A DNA stretch of 64,000 nucleotides from Chryseolinea soli (GTDB lineage Bacteria > Bacteroidota > Bacteroidia > Cytophagales > Cyclobacteriaceae), in assembly GCF_003589925.1 (NCBI RefSeq), contig NZ_CP032382.1:1550001-1614000 (forward strand). The letters are read 5' to 3'. Position 1 is the stretch's first letter. The number at the start of each line of letters is the position of its first letter. The translations under genes and the position numbers were made by a program. A model generated the notes under the pieces. It ran no database searches, was not told the DNA's origin, and saw nothing but the letters and a program-made list of their open reading frames with translations. Positions 18,301 through 26,029 of this stretch are shown in pieces.

Positions 18301-19560
18301 ATGAGTACACAGAAGTCCTACGCCCTCCCCATGATCATCATCGGGATCCTATTTTTCGTTTTTGGATTTGTTACCTGGGTGAACGGCACCCTGATCACCT
18401 ACCTGAAAATTGCCTGCGAACTCGATACGGACCTGCAGTCGTTCCTGGTAACGACGGCATTCTTCATCGCCTATTTCGTGATGGGGATTCCTTCTTCCTG
18501 GGTGCTGAATGTTACGGGCTACAAAAAAGGGATGGCCTTGGGGCTTCTCATCATGGCGATCGGCGCCATCGTTTTTGTGCCTGCCGCGCAAGCGAGAAAT
18601 TTTAACATGTTCCTGGGCGGTCTGTTTGTCATCGGAACAGGTTTGGCATTGCTTCAGACGGCTTCAAACCCTTATGTCTCCATTATCGGCCCCATCGAGA
18701 GCGCTGCCAAACGGATCAGCATCATGGGCATTTGTAATAAATCTGCCGGCATCATCGCTAGTCTTATTTTTAGCGAAATCGCCCTCAGCAATGTAGACGT
18801 ATTGGTAGCGGGTTTGAAATCGATGGACCCTGTTGCCAAGGACGTTGAACTGGATCAACTGGCTAGCCGGGTGATCGTGCCGTATATCATCATCGCCTGT
18901 GTACTGGCCGTCCTGGCGGTCGCCACCTTGTTCTCCGGTCTCCCCGATATCAAAGAAGAAGACGAACCTACCGAGGGCGCTTCTACCGCGGCTTCATCCA
19001 AAACCAGCGTTTTCCAGTTTCCTCACCTCATCCTGGGTTTGATCACCATGTTCCTGTATGTAGGCTGCGAAGTGATGGCGGGTGACACCATCATCAGCTA
19101 CGGCAAGTCGTTGAACATTGAACTTTCCACGGCGCGTTATTTTACGATCGGTACCCTCACGTTCATGTTGTTGGGTTATGTGGTCGGTATTTTCGCCATC
19201 CCAAAATATTTGTCTCAATCCAAAGCTCTCGCCATTTGCGCGGTGCTGGGTGTGATCTTCACGACACTTGCGGTGCTCACACCGGGTATGGTTTCGGTGG
19301 GTTGTATTGCGGCCCTGGGACTTGCCAACTCGATCATGTGGCCCGCCATTTTTCCTCTGGCCATTGATGGGGTAGGAAAATTTATCCGCACAGCATCTGC
19401 ACTTTTGGTGATGTCTATCGTGGGTGGCGCGGTGTTGCCCCTGGTCTATGGCAAACTGCTGCAGTCGTGGGGAAATCAGAACGCCTACATTATGATGTTG
19501 CCGTGCTATCTGTTCATCCTCTACTTTGCTACAAAGGGTTATAAGGCGGGAAAAGCCTGA
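18301..19560 (+). CDS. Sugar MFS transporter (FucP/GluP-like)
   Basis: A 419-residue transporter with about 12 hydrophobic segments. It matches the FucP/glucose-galactose importer group: FGFVTWVNGTLITYLKIACELD at TM1, FFIAYFVMGIPSSWVLNVTGYKKGM in TM2, GLALLQTASNPYVSIIGP in TM4-5 and LANSIMWPAIFPLAIDGVGK in the second half. It imports a monosaccharide with a proton. The neighbouring nucleotidyltransferase suggests a sugar that is activated after uptake. It is preceded by an A-rich leader without a clear Shine-Dalgarno. Confidence 0.88.
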   Translation: MSTQKSYALPMIIIGILFFVFGFVTWVNGTLITYLKIACELDTDLQSFLVTTAFFIAYFVMGIPSSWVLNVTGYKKGMALGLLIMAIGAIVFVPAAQARNFNMFLGGLFVIGTGLALLQTASNPYVSIIGPIESAAKRISIMGICNKSAGIIASLIFSEIALSNVDVLVAGLKSMDPVAKDVELDQLASRVIVPYIIIACVLAVLAVATLFSGLPDIKEEDEPTEGASTAASSKTSVFQFPHLILGLITMFLYVGCEVMAGDTIISYGKSLNIELSTARYFTIGTLTFMLLGYVVGIFAIPKYLSQSKALAICAVLGVIFTTLAVLTPGMVSVGCIAALGLANSIMWPAIFPLAIDGVGKFIRTASALLVMSIVGGAVLPLVYGKLLQSWGNQNAYIMMLPCYLFILYFATKGYKAGKA

Positions 19561-19583
19561 ATCTAACCTCATCTATAAACTTG

Positions 19584-19613
19584 AAATCCCTCCTTTCCCG
19601 GAGGGATTTTTTT
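19584..19613 (+). terminator. Intrinsic terminator of the sugar transporter gene
   Basis: Stem aaatccctcc (19584-19593) / ggagggattt (19600-19609), 6-nt loop, followed by a T-run, 24 bp past the stop codon. Confidence 0.88.
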
Positions 19614-19700
19614 ATTTCAATTTTTTTTAAAGTTTTTGTCCATGTCCTGGATTTTGGTCCGTCATAGGGTAAATTATGTTCAACCAAACCTTTTAACACA

Positions 19701-20042
19701 ATGGAAAAGTACATGTTCATTTTTATTGGTGGCGATATTAGTCACCTGTCGCCCGAAGCGCAGCAAGCACATATGGGAAAGTGGTTCGAGTGGGTGAAGA
19801 AACTCCAGGACCAGAAGCGGTACGCGAGTGGTGAAGCGTTATTGCCGGAAGGAAAACTTATCACGGGACCAAAGAAGACCGTAACGGATGGGCCATTTGC
19901 CGAGAGTAAAGAAGTAGTAGGTGGCTACTTTGTGGTGCTGGCAAAAGACATGAAGGAAGCGGTGGAGATGGCGAAAGAGTGTCCGGACTATGTGTTGGGC
20001 GGCGTTGTGGAAGTGCGGCCGGTGATGAAGTTTGATATGTAG
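19701..20042 (+). CDS. YCII/DGPF-domain protein
   Basis: A 113-residue YCII-related protein (MEKYMFIFIGGD; GEALLPEGKLITGPKKTVTDGPFAESKEVVGGYFVV), containing the DGPF motif (TDGPFAESKE) that names the family. DGPF proteins are the conserved genomic partners of ECF42 sigma factors, one of which follows 134 bp downstream on the same strand. The biochemical function is unknown; it is likely part of the sigma-factor regulon. Confidence 0.88.
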   Translation: MEKYMFIFIGGDISHLSPEAQQAHMGKWFEWVKKLQDQKRYASGEALLPEGKLITGPKKTVTDGPFAESKEVVGGYFVVLAKDMKEAVEMAKECPDYVLGGVVEVRPVMKFDM

Positions 20043-20072
20043 GCTGAAAGAAGAATTTTTCACCGCCTCACC

Positions 20073-20132
20073 TTTGCTAAAAGTTTCGGCGGGCAGGCAA
20101 AGAAATGCTGTGCCCGCTGAAGCTTTAGCAAA
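20073..20132. repeat. Imperfect inverted repeat between the DGPF and ECF42 genes
   Basis: Left arm 20073-20095 (TTTGCTAAAAG...GCGGGCA) and right arm 20111-20132 (TGCCCGCTGAAG...AGCAAA) pair over about 22 nt with a few bulges, enclosing a 15-nt loop. It is far longer than a terminator stem, has no T-run and lies in the leader of the sigma-factor gene. It may be an intergenic mobile palindrome or an RNA control element. Confidence 0.6.
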
Positions 20133-20175
20133 AGCGGCGGTTCAACCTTTGATTTCTGCGCGTTACCTTTATGAA

Positions 20176-21441
20176 ATGCACCCCAACCCAGAACGACAGG
20201 TCCATGAACTGGTTGACCACCTTTTCCGCCACGAAGCGGGAAAGATGGCCTCGGTGCTAACGCGCCTGTTGGGATTTGGCGCCCTGGAATTGGCGGAAGA
20301 CATTGTACAAGACACGCTGTTGAAGGCAATGTCGGTATGGAAGATCAAAGGCATTCCCGAAAATCCATCGGCATGGCTTTATACCGTTGCCAAGCGCAAG
20401 GCCATCGACACCCTGCGACAGCAACATTTACATAGTCAGCATCACTCCGAGATCAGCGATGCTTTAAAATCGGAGTGGACATTGGCGCCCACCGTCAACC
20501 AATTGTTCCTCGACAACGAGATCGAAGACAGTCAGCTGCGCATGATGTTTGCGTGTTGCCATCCCTCCATTCCCTACGAGGCGCAATTGGCCCTCACCTT
20601 GAAAACACTTTGCGGGTTGAGCATCGCCGAAATTGCCAACAGCTTTCTCACCAGCGAAGACACCATTTCCAAGCGACTCTATCGCGCACGGGAAAAGATC
20701 CGCGAAGAGAAGATCAGTTTGGAGGCTCCCATTCCTGCGAAGTTACCGGGACGGTTGAATGCGGTGCTACATTGCCTTTATCTTTTGTTTAATGAAGGCT
20801 ATAACTCTTCGCATGCCGACCAACTCATCCGCCACGATCTTTGCTCGGAGGCGATGCGGCTTTGTTTGTTGTTGATCGGCAACCCGGTGACCAACGCGCC
20901 CGATGCCAATGCATTGCTGGCGCTCATGTGTTTCCAAGCATCGAGGGCTGAGGCACGGTTGGGCGACGATGGAAGCATTGTGCTCCTGAAAGATCAGGAT
21001 CGCTCGCGCTGGAGTCAGCCGCTGATCGAGAAGGGGAAATACTTTCTCGAGCAGGCAGCCGCGGGCGATGAGATCACCGACTACCACATCGAGGCCGCCA
21101 TCGCCGGGTGTCATGCACGGGCATCTTCTTTTGAAAAGACAAATTGGGGCGACATCGAGAATTTGTACACCATTTTATCGGACATGAAGAACAGTCCGGT
21201 GATTTCGTTGAACCGGGCCATTGCCATTCGCTATCATGTGTCGGCGGAAGCGGGGCTGAAGGCATTGCTGGCCATCGAAGGATTGCAACAACATTATCTG
21301 TACCACGCCGCCTTGGGTGATGTGTATGTCGATGTCGGTGATTTGGCTGCCGCAAGGGCCAGCTACGAGCGCGCCTTGTACCTCACCTCGTCTATCGCGG
21401 AAAAGAAATTGCTGCAGTTCAAGATGGATCGGCTCGCCTAA
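20176..21441 (+). CDS. ECF42-type RNA polymerase sigma factor with C-terminal TPR-like extension
   Basis: A 421-residue sigma factor with region 2 (LGFGALELAEDIVQDTLLKAMSVW, then AWLYTVAKRKAIDTLR), region 4 (LTLKTLCGLSIAEIANSFLTSEDTISKRLYRAREKI) and a long C-terminal extension (LNAVLHCLYLLFNEGYN through SYERALYLTSSIAEKKLL), about 250 residues of TPR/DUF6596-like helices. This extension and the adjacent DGPF gene define the ECF42 group, which lacks a classical anti-sigma factor and is thought to be controlled by its own extension. MHPNPERQVHELVDHLF at 20176 starts the conserved region; the frame is open further upstream but runs through the inverted repeat. Its stop overlaps that of nadR by 4 bp, convergently. 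Confidence 0.9.
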   Translation: MHPNPERQVHELVDHLFRHEAGKMASVLTRLLGFGALELAEDIVQDTLLKAMSVWKIKGIPENPSAWLYTVAKRKAIDTLRQQHLHSQHHSEISDALKSEWTLAPTVNQLFLDNEIEDSQLRMMFACCHPSIPYEAQLALTLKTLCGLSIAEIANSFLTSEDTISKRLYRAREKIREEKISLEAPIPAKLPGRLNAVLHCLYLLFNEGYNSSHADQLIRHDLCSEAMRLCLLLIGNPVTNAPDANALLALMCFQASRAEARLGDDGSIVLLKDQDRSRWSQPLIEKGKYFLEQAAAGDEITDYHIEAAIAGCHARASSFEKTNWGDIENLYTILSDMKNSPVISLNRAIAIRYHVSAEAGLKALLAIEGLQQHYLYHAALGDVYVDVGDLAAARASYERALYLTSSIAEKKLLQFKMDRLA

Positions 21442-22403
21442 TCTTTCAAGAGGCGGTCGATGGCGCGACGCACGGTGGCTTCGCGTTGTTGGAAATCGCC
21501 GCTCACGGTGATGTAGGGAATGTTGCGCTGTTCCAGGGCTTCTTTGAAAATGCTTGTCATCTCTTGTCGCTTGTGCCCCAGGTCGCGCAAGCCATCTTCG
21601 ATCCAGGGCACGTCGATGTCCATGAGAAAATAGAGATCGTATTTTACGTTGGCCTCCAATGCATATAGCACTTCAGGCACTGCGTTTAGATAATATTTGG
21701 AGTAGATCTGTGTGGTGATCGCATCCGTGTCGCAGAACAAAAGCTTGTTGGCTGTTTTCAATTTTTCTTCTATGCGCTGTGCGTGGGCATTCCCGATCGT
21801 GATGATGTCTTCTACCGTAAAATCATTTGTGATCAACAGCTCGCGCGCCACTTCAGGGACAAATTCTGTATGATAGTGCTCCGCCATGCGAATGGCCAGC
21901 GTCGACTTGCCGGTGCTCTCCGCTCCGTAGAAACATATTTTTTTTACAAAATACGGACGGACCACCACCGGTATGCGATCCCAATATTGAAAAGGATGGT
22001 TTCGGATCTTCGTTGCCGACACGGGCACGATGGTGCGATCCGGATCAAACGCTATATGCTCCGCCTGCAGGTGGCGTGCAAAAGGTTCGCCATAAGGTTC
22101 GGAGCTGAATACCACAGCGATCGGCGGATAGGTGCGTTTCATCACGGGCGCCCACAGGGCCGTGCGCTCCTCCAACGCCAGCGACTCGTTGTCGAAGTCG
22201 TCTTTGATCTTGGCGATCTTGATCTTGGGATCGGTGAAAACGGATTTGATCCAGTCCAGGCGAAGATCGGGATCGATCGCATCGTGGTCTGTGTAGCTCA
22301 TGGAAACGATCAGCTCATCACAACGCCCGGCGGCAAAGTTGATGAGCGCGATGTGCCCATGGTGCAGGGGCATAAATTTTCCGATGACCAGGCCGCGTTT
22401 CAT
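21438..22403 (-). CDS. nadR: NadR-like bifunctional NMN adenylyltransferase/ribosylnicotinamide kinase
   Basis: A 321-residue protein with an N-terminal nucleotidyltransferase domain (GLVIGKFMPLHHGHIALI with the HxGH motif, and a PVSATKIRNHPF signature of the ISATxxR type) and a C-terminal P-loop kinase domain (CFYGAESTGKSTLAIRMAEHY, then FVPEVARELL and FCDTDAITTQIYS). This is the NadR architecture without the DNA-binding helix-turn-helix of enteric NadR. It phosphorylates nicotinamide riboside and adenylates NMN to NAD. It directly abuts pnuC (0 bp), which imports nicotinamide riboside. Confidence 0.92.
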   Translation of the reverse strand: MKRGLVIGKFMPLHHGHIALINFAAGRCDELIVSMSYTDHDAIDPDLRLDWIKSVFTDPKIKIAKIKDDFDNESLALEERTALWAPVMKRTYPPIAVVFSSEPYGEPFARHLQAEHIAFDPDRTIVPVSATKIRNHPFQYWDRIPVVVRPYFVKKICFYGAESTGKSTLAIRMAEHYHTEFVPEVARELLITNDFTVEDIITIGNAHAQRIEEKLKTANKLLFCDTDAITTQIYSKYYLNAVPEVLYALEANVKYDLYFLMDIDVPWIEDGLRDLGHKRQEMTSIFKEALEQRNIPYITVSGDFQQREATVRRAIDRLLKD

Positions 22404-23069
22404 CTAGGCTGCGCTTTGTTTCCACAACTTATATTCCCGTATCCAGTTCCACAAGCCGAAACTGGCCATGACGGTGAACACAGCGTACATCATGCTGTAG
22501 AACATGATGTCTTTTATAAAATATAAGTATGTGGCGAGTACGTCCACGATGATCCAGATGATCCAGCATTCCACTTTCTTCTGGATCATAAAAAAGGTGG
22601 TCACGATGCTCATGACGAGAATAAAAGAATCGGCATAGGGAAATGCGCTGGGCAACGCAAAGATCATAGGCACCCACTCATGAAGCCGGCTGGCCATGGC
22701 GCCTATTGCCACCGTGCCCGTTACACCGATCAGACACACGATGATGAATTGTTTTCTTTCCAGGAAGCTCACGCGCAACTCCAGCTTTTTGTCTTCTTCG
22801 CCCGGCTTGGGATTCGCCCATCGCCACCAGCCCAAAATGTTGGTCACAAAAAAGAAGATCTGCAGAAACATGTCGGGGTAAAGCTGGACCTGGAAGTATA
22901 GAAAAAACGAAAGGGTCACGTTGATAATGCCGGCCGGCCAGCTCAAGATATTAGCTTTCGCAGAGAGCCACACGGCCACGAGTCCTGAGATTACCCCGAA
23001 AAGTTCCAGGTAGCTTAGAGGATAGCCGAGGATCTCAAAAAAAATATTGTGGATATCGAAGAAGTGCAT
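22404..23069 (-). CDS. pnuC: Nicotinamide riboside transporter PnuC
   Basis: A 221-residue inner-membrane protein with about seven hydrophobic segments. PnuC signatures are SAKANILSWPAGIINVTLSFFLYF, DMFLQIFFFVTNILGWWRW and WIIWIIVDVLATYLYFIKDIMFYSMMYAVF. It takes up nicotinamide riboside, which NadR traps by phosphorylation. The nadR start codon follows the pnuC stop immediately, so they form one operon. No TPP or NAD riboswitch was recognised upstream; that spacer carries short tandem repeats. Confidence 0.93.
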   Translation of the reverse strand: MHFFDIHNIFFEILGYPLSYLELFGVISGLVAVWLSAKANILSWPAGIINVTLSFFLYFQVQLYPDMFLQIFFFVTNILGWWRWANPKPGEEDKKLELRVSFLERKQFIIVCLIGVTGTVAIGAMASRLHEWVPMIFALPSAFPYADSFILVMSIVTTFFMIQKKVECWIIWIIVDVLATYLYFIKDIMFYSMMYAVFTVMASFGLWNWIREYKLWKQSAA

Positions 23070-23081
23070 GGGGATCGGAAG

Positions 23082-23145
23082 TTAGGAGCCAGGAGCCAGA
23101 ATCCAGGAGCCAGGAGTTGGGAGCCAATATTCAGAATTTAGAACT
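23082..23145. repeat. Degenerate tandem repeats of an AGGAGCCAG-type unit
   Basis: The spacer between pnuC and the aldehyde dehydrogenase contains repeats of the type TTAGGAGCCAGGAGCCAG, AATCCAGGAGCCAGGAG and TTGGGAGCC, then CAGAATTTAGAACTCAG. It is low-complexity intergenic sequence of a kind often seen in Bacteroidota; no coding or structural role can be supported. Confidence 0.6.
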
Positions 23146-23158
23146 CAGCGTCCAAGGG

Positions 23159-24601
23159 TTATAGTTTGATGCAGATGTTTTTTACTTCAAGGAAAAATTT
23201 GAGGGCGTGCCAGCCTCCTTCGCGGCCCACGCCGGATTGTTTCATGCCACCGAAGGGGGTGCGGAGGTCGCGGAAGAGCCAGCAGTTCACCCAGAGGATG
23301 CCGCTCTTCACGGCAGCGGAGACGCGGTGGGCGCGTTTCAGATTTTCGGTCCACAAGGTCGCGGAAAGACCATAGGGTGTACTGTTGGCGAGGGCTATCG
23401 CTTCGGCTTCGGTGTCGAAGGGCATGATGGTGACGACGGGGCCGAAGATCTCCTCCTGGTTGGTGCGGCAGTGTTCGTTCAGACCCGTGATGATAGTGGG
23501 TTCGATGAAGTAGCCCTCGGCACAGCGACCGGTTGGTTTCACTTCGTTGCCACCGGTTAATATTTTTCCGCCCTCCTGTTTTGCCAGTTGAATGTAGGAC
23601 ATCACTTTTTGTTTGTGCGCCGCCGAGACCAATGCACCAAGATTGGTTTCGTTCAACAGGGGATCACCCAAGACCAGCGCCTTTGCTTTCTTCACGAAGG
23701 CATCGACAAATTTTTCATAGAGCGGGCGCTCCACGAAAATGCGCGAACCACAGAGACAGATCTCCCCCTGGTTGGCGAACGAGGACTGGATGGAGGTGGT
23801 GACGGCATTCTCAAAATCACAATCGGCAAAAATGATGTTTGGATTTTTTCCGCCAAGTTCCAGCGAAAGCTTTTTAAACATCGGTGCTGCCGTGGCCGCG
23901 ATCTTCTTTCCGGTGACCGTGCCTCCGGTGAAAGAGATGGCTGCCACACCCGGATGCTCCGCGATGGCCTGGCCTGCTTTGGCGCCCAGGCCGTGCACAA
24001 TGTTGAGAACTCCTTTTGGCAGACCGGCTTCCACACACAATTTCGAAAACAAAAATGCTGTCATCGGTGTGAGCTCTGAGGGCTTGCCTACTACAGTGCA
24101 GCCCGCGGCCAATGCGGGCGCGATCTTCCAGGTGAACAAATACAAGGGGAGATTCCAGGGCGAGATGCAACCTGCCACGCCAATCGGCGCATGCGTGGTA
24201 TAATTGATCGCCTCTGTATCGGTGATGTGTGTTTCGGTCGATGTGTGCAAAATGGCAGTGGCAAAGAAACGGATGTTTGCTGAAGCGCGGGGAATGTCTA
24301 ACCTGCGGGCCAGACTCACAGGCTTGCCGTTGTCGATGCTTTCGGCCAATGCGAGTTTGTCGAGGTCGCGGTCGATGAGGTCGGCCAGTTTTTGCAGGAT
24401 GTTCGATCGCTCTTGCGCGGGGAGCGTTGACCAGGTGACAAATGCGCGTGTGGCGGCGTCAACGGCTTTGTTTACATCGCGCTCATCCGAGTCCGGGATG
24501 AGGCTGTAGACTTTCCCGATGGATGGATCATAGTTGTCGAGGTATTGGTCACTGCAGGGCGCCTCGAATGCGCCGTCGATATAGTTCAGGATCTTTTCCA
24601 T
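23159..24601 (-). CDS. 2-aminomuconic 6-semialdehyde dehydrogenase-like aldehyde dehydrogenase
   Basis: A 480-residue NAD-dependent aldehyde dehydrogenase. Motifs are SPWNLPLYLFTWKIAPALAAG, LELGGKNPNIIF (catalytic Glu), FANQGEICLCGSRIFVE (catalytic Cys in EICLC) and PFGGMKQSGVGREGG. The sequence around these, including GKPVSLARRLDIPRA and NCWLFRDLRTPFGG, closely follows animal ALDH8A1 and bacterial aminomuconic-semialdehyde dehydrogenases. With a kynurenine cluster 0.9 kb away, oxidation of 2-aminomuconic semialdehyde to 2-aminomuconate is the best reading. It starts 2 bp after the SDR gene stop, so the two are one operon. Confidence 0.8.
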   Translation of the reverse strand: MEKILNYIDGAFEAPCSDQYLDNYDPSIGKVYSLIPDSDERDVNKAVDAATRAFVTWSTLPAQERSNILQKLADLIDRDLDKLALAESIDNGKPVSLARRLDIPRASANIRFFATAILHTSTETHITDTEAINYTTHAPIGVAGCISPWNLPLYLFTWKIAPALAAGCTVVGKPSELTPMTAFLFSKLCVEAGLPKGVLNIVHGLGAKAGQAIAEHPGVAAISFTGGTVTGKKIAATAAPMFKKLSLELGGKNPNIIFADCDFENAVTTSIQSSFANQGEICLCGSRIFVERPLYEKFVDAFVKKAKALVLGDPLLNETNLGALVSAAHKQKVMSYIQLAKQEGGKILTGGNEVKPTGRCAEGYFIEPTIITGLNEHCRTNQEEIFGPVVTIMPFDTEAEAIALANSTPYGLSATLWTENLKRAHRVSAAVKSGILWVNCWLFRDLRTPFGGMKQSGVGREGGWHALKFFLEVKNICIKL

Positions 24602-24603
24602 AA

Positions 24604-25389
24604 TTATAGGCTTCCGGTTCTGCCGCCGTCAACGGGTACGTTGATGCCATTGATGTAGCCTGCTGCGGGTGTGGCGAGGAAGGCGATGGCGTTGGCAATT
24701 TCATGCGGGTCGGAAATTCTCCCGGCAGGCACTTCGGCGGCCATCTCCTGTTTCACGGCTTCGTAGGTTTTCCCGGTTCTCTCTGCCTTGGTTCTTATGA
24801 TCGATTCGAGACGCGACGTCATGGACGCGCCGGGGAGCACGTTGTTTACGGTGATGCCAAAGGGGGCCAGCTCCACCGACAACGTTTTAGACCAGTTGGC
24901 TACCGCACCGCGCACGGTGTTGGAAACGCCCAATCCACGGATCGGAATTTTTACAGAGGTAGAGATCACGTTGATGATCCTGCCATAGGATGCTTGTTTC
25001 ATGCCGGGCACAACGATCTTCACCAAAATGTGATTGCAAAGCAAATGGCTTGAAAAAGCCTTCACAAAATCGTCGGGTTCGGCTTGCAACGCATCGCCTG
25101 CGGGGGGACCTCCGGTATTGTTCACCAGGATGTGGACCGTGTTTTTAACGCCATAGGCTTCCGCCTTTTTTTTCAGGTCGTCAGGGAAAGAAAAATCGGC
25201 AACGATATAGTCATGCTGTTGCCCCCTGCTGGCGGGGAGTTGACCCAATACTTCTTTTAATGTTTCTTCGTTGCGCGCCACCAGCGTGATGCTGGCCCCC
25301 AACAAGGCCAATTCGATGGCCGCTGCTTTTCCTATGCCCTGCGTACTGCCGCACACCATGGCCCGTTTGCCTTTTAGATCGAGATTCAT
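24604..25389 (-). CDS. Atypical SDR-family protein lacking the catalytic Tyr and Lys
   Basis: A 261-residue Rossmann protein with a modified NAD-binding loop (CGSTQGIGKAAA at 13-24), NNTGG near residue 91 and a C-terminal YINGINVPVDGG. The catalytic Ser is present (S143, in VISTS), but the position 13 residues later, normally Tyr, is S156 and the Lys four further on is R160 (VSNTVRG). It therefore belongs to the SDR-like subgroup with a degraded tetrad and may bind a dinucleotide without classical reductase chemistry. It is co-transcribed with the aminomuconic-semialdehyde dehydrogenase, facing the kynurenine genes across a 109-bp divergent promoter region. Role unknown. Confidence 0.8.
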   Translation of the reverse strand: MNLDLKGKRAMVCGSTQGIGKAAAIELALLGASITLVARNEETLKEVLGQLPASRGQQHDYIVADFSFPDDLKKKAEAYGVKNTVHILVNNTGGPPAGDALQAEPDDFVKAFSSHLLCNHILVKIVVPGMKQASYGRIINVISTSVKIPIRGLGVSNTVRGAVANWSKTLSVELAPFGITVNNVLPGASMTSRLESIIRTKAERTGKTYEAVKQEMAAEVPAGRISDPHEIANAIAFLATPAAGYINGINVPVDGGRTGSL

Positions 25390-25498
25390 TTCAAGTTGTC
25401 GAGTGGATGAAAATTCTTAGTAATTTTAATGAATAAAGGGCAGGTCTGAAAACTGTTTTTTTCATCGCCTTGTTTCTTAACTAAACAAACCCGAAGCT

Positions 25499-26029
25499 AT
25501 GTCCGTTCGCAGACCGTTCAACCTCAAAGCATGGATCGACTCCAACCGCGACCTGCTGAAACCTCCTGTAGGAAACAAAAATCTCTATGCCGACGCCGGC
25601 GACTATATCGTGATGATCGTAGGCGGACCCAACGCCCGCAAAGATTTTCACTTTAACGAAACAGAGGAACTTTTCTACCAACTGGAAGGCGACATCAAAG
25701 TGACCATCCAGGAAGATGGCAAGGCCGTGGAGATCCCCATCAAAGAAGGCGAAATGTTCTTGCTGCCTTCGCGTGTACCCCATCAACCTGCGCGCCCTGC
25801 CGGCAGCATTGGGCTGGTCATTGAAGTGAAACGCGAAGACCCCAGTACGCTGGATGGCCTGCAATGGTATTGTGAAAACTGCAACAACCTGCTCCACGAA
25901 TACCGCTTTCACCTCGACAACATCGAAAAAGATTTTCTTCCCCGCTTCCGCGAATTTTATGCCTCCAAGGATTTGCTCACTTGCAAACGCTGTGGCACGG
26001 TAATGGAAGCCGACCCCCGCTTCGTCTAA
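25499..26029 (+). CDS. nbaC: 3-hydroxyanthranilate 3,4-dioxygenase
   Basis: A 176-residue cupin that opens the ring of 3-hydroxyanthranilate to 2-amino-3-carboxymuconic semialdehyde. The ferrous ligands align exactly with the well-studied Cupriavidus enzyme numbering: H51, E57 (HFNETEE) and H95 (SRVPHQP). The rubredoxin-like C-terminal iron site is complete with C125/C128 (YCENC) and C162/C165 (CKRC). The stop codon overlaps the kynU start (TAATG). It leads the operon nbaC-kynU-kmo and probably shares the divergent promoter region with the SDR gene. Confidence 0.96.
   Translation: MSVRRPFNLKAWIDSNRDLLKPPVGNKNLYADAGDYIVMIVGGPNARKDFHFNETEELFYQLEGDIKVTIQEDGKAVEIPIKEGEMFLLPSRVPHQPARPAGSIGLVIEVKREDPSTLDGLQWYCENCNNLLHEYRFHLDNIEKDFLPRFREFYASKDLLTCKRCGTVMEADPRFV

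Noticed and set aside
20032..20175. N-terminal extension of the ECF42 sigma factor
   Set aside because: Its 48 codons run through the inverted repeat at 20073-20132 and overlap the DGPF stop; the ATG at 20176 starts the conserved part.
23070..23158. Riboswitch in front of pnuC or the dehydrogenase operon
   Set aside because: The sequence is simple tandem repeats without a recognisable aptamer; pnuC is transcribed away from the right with its start at 23069, and no THI-box or NAD-type motif is visible.
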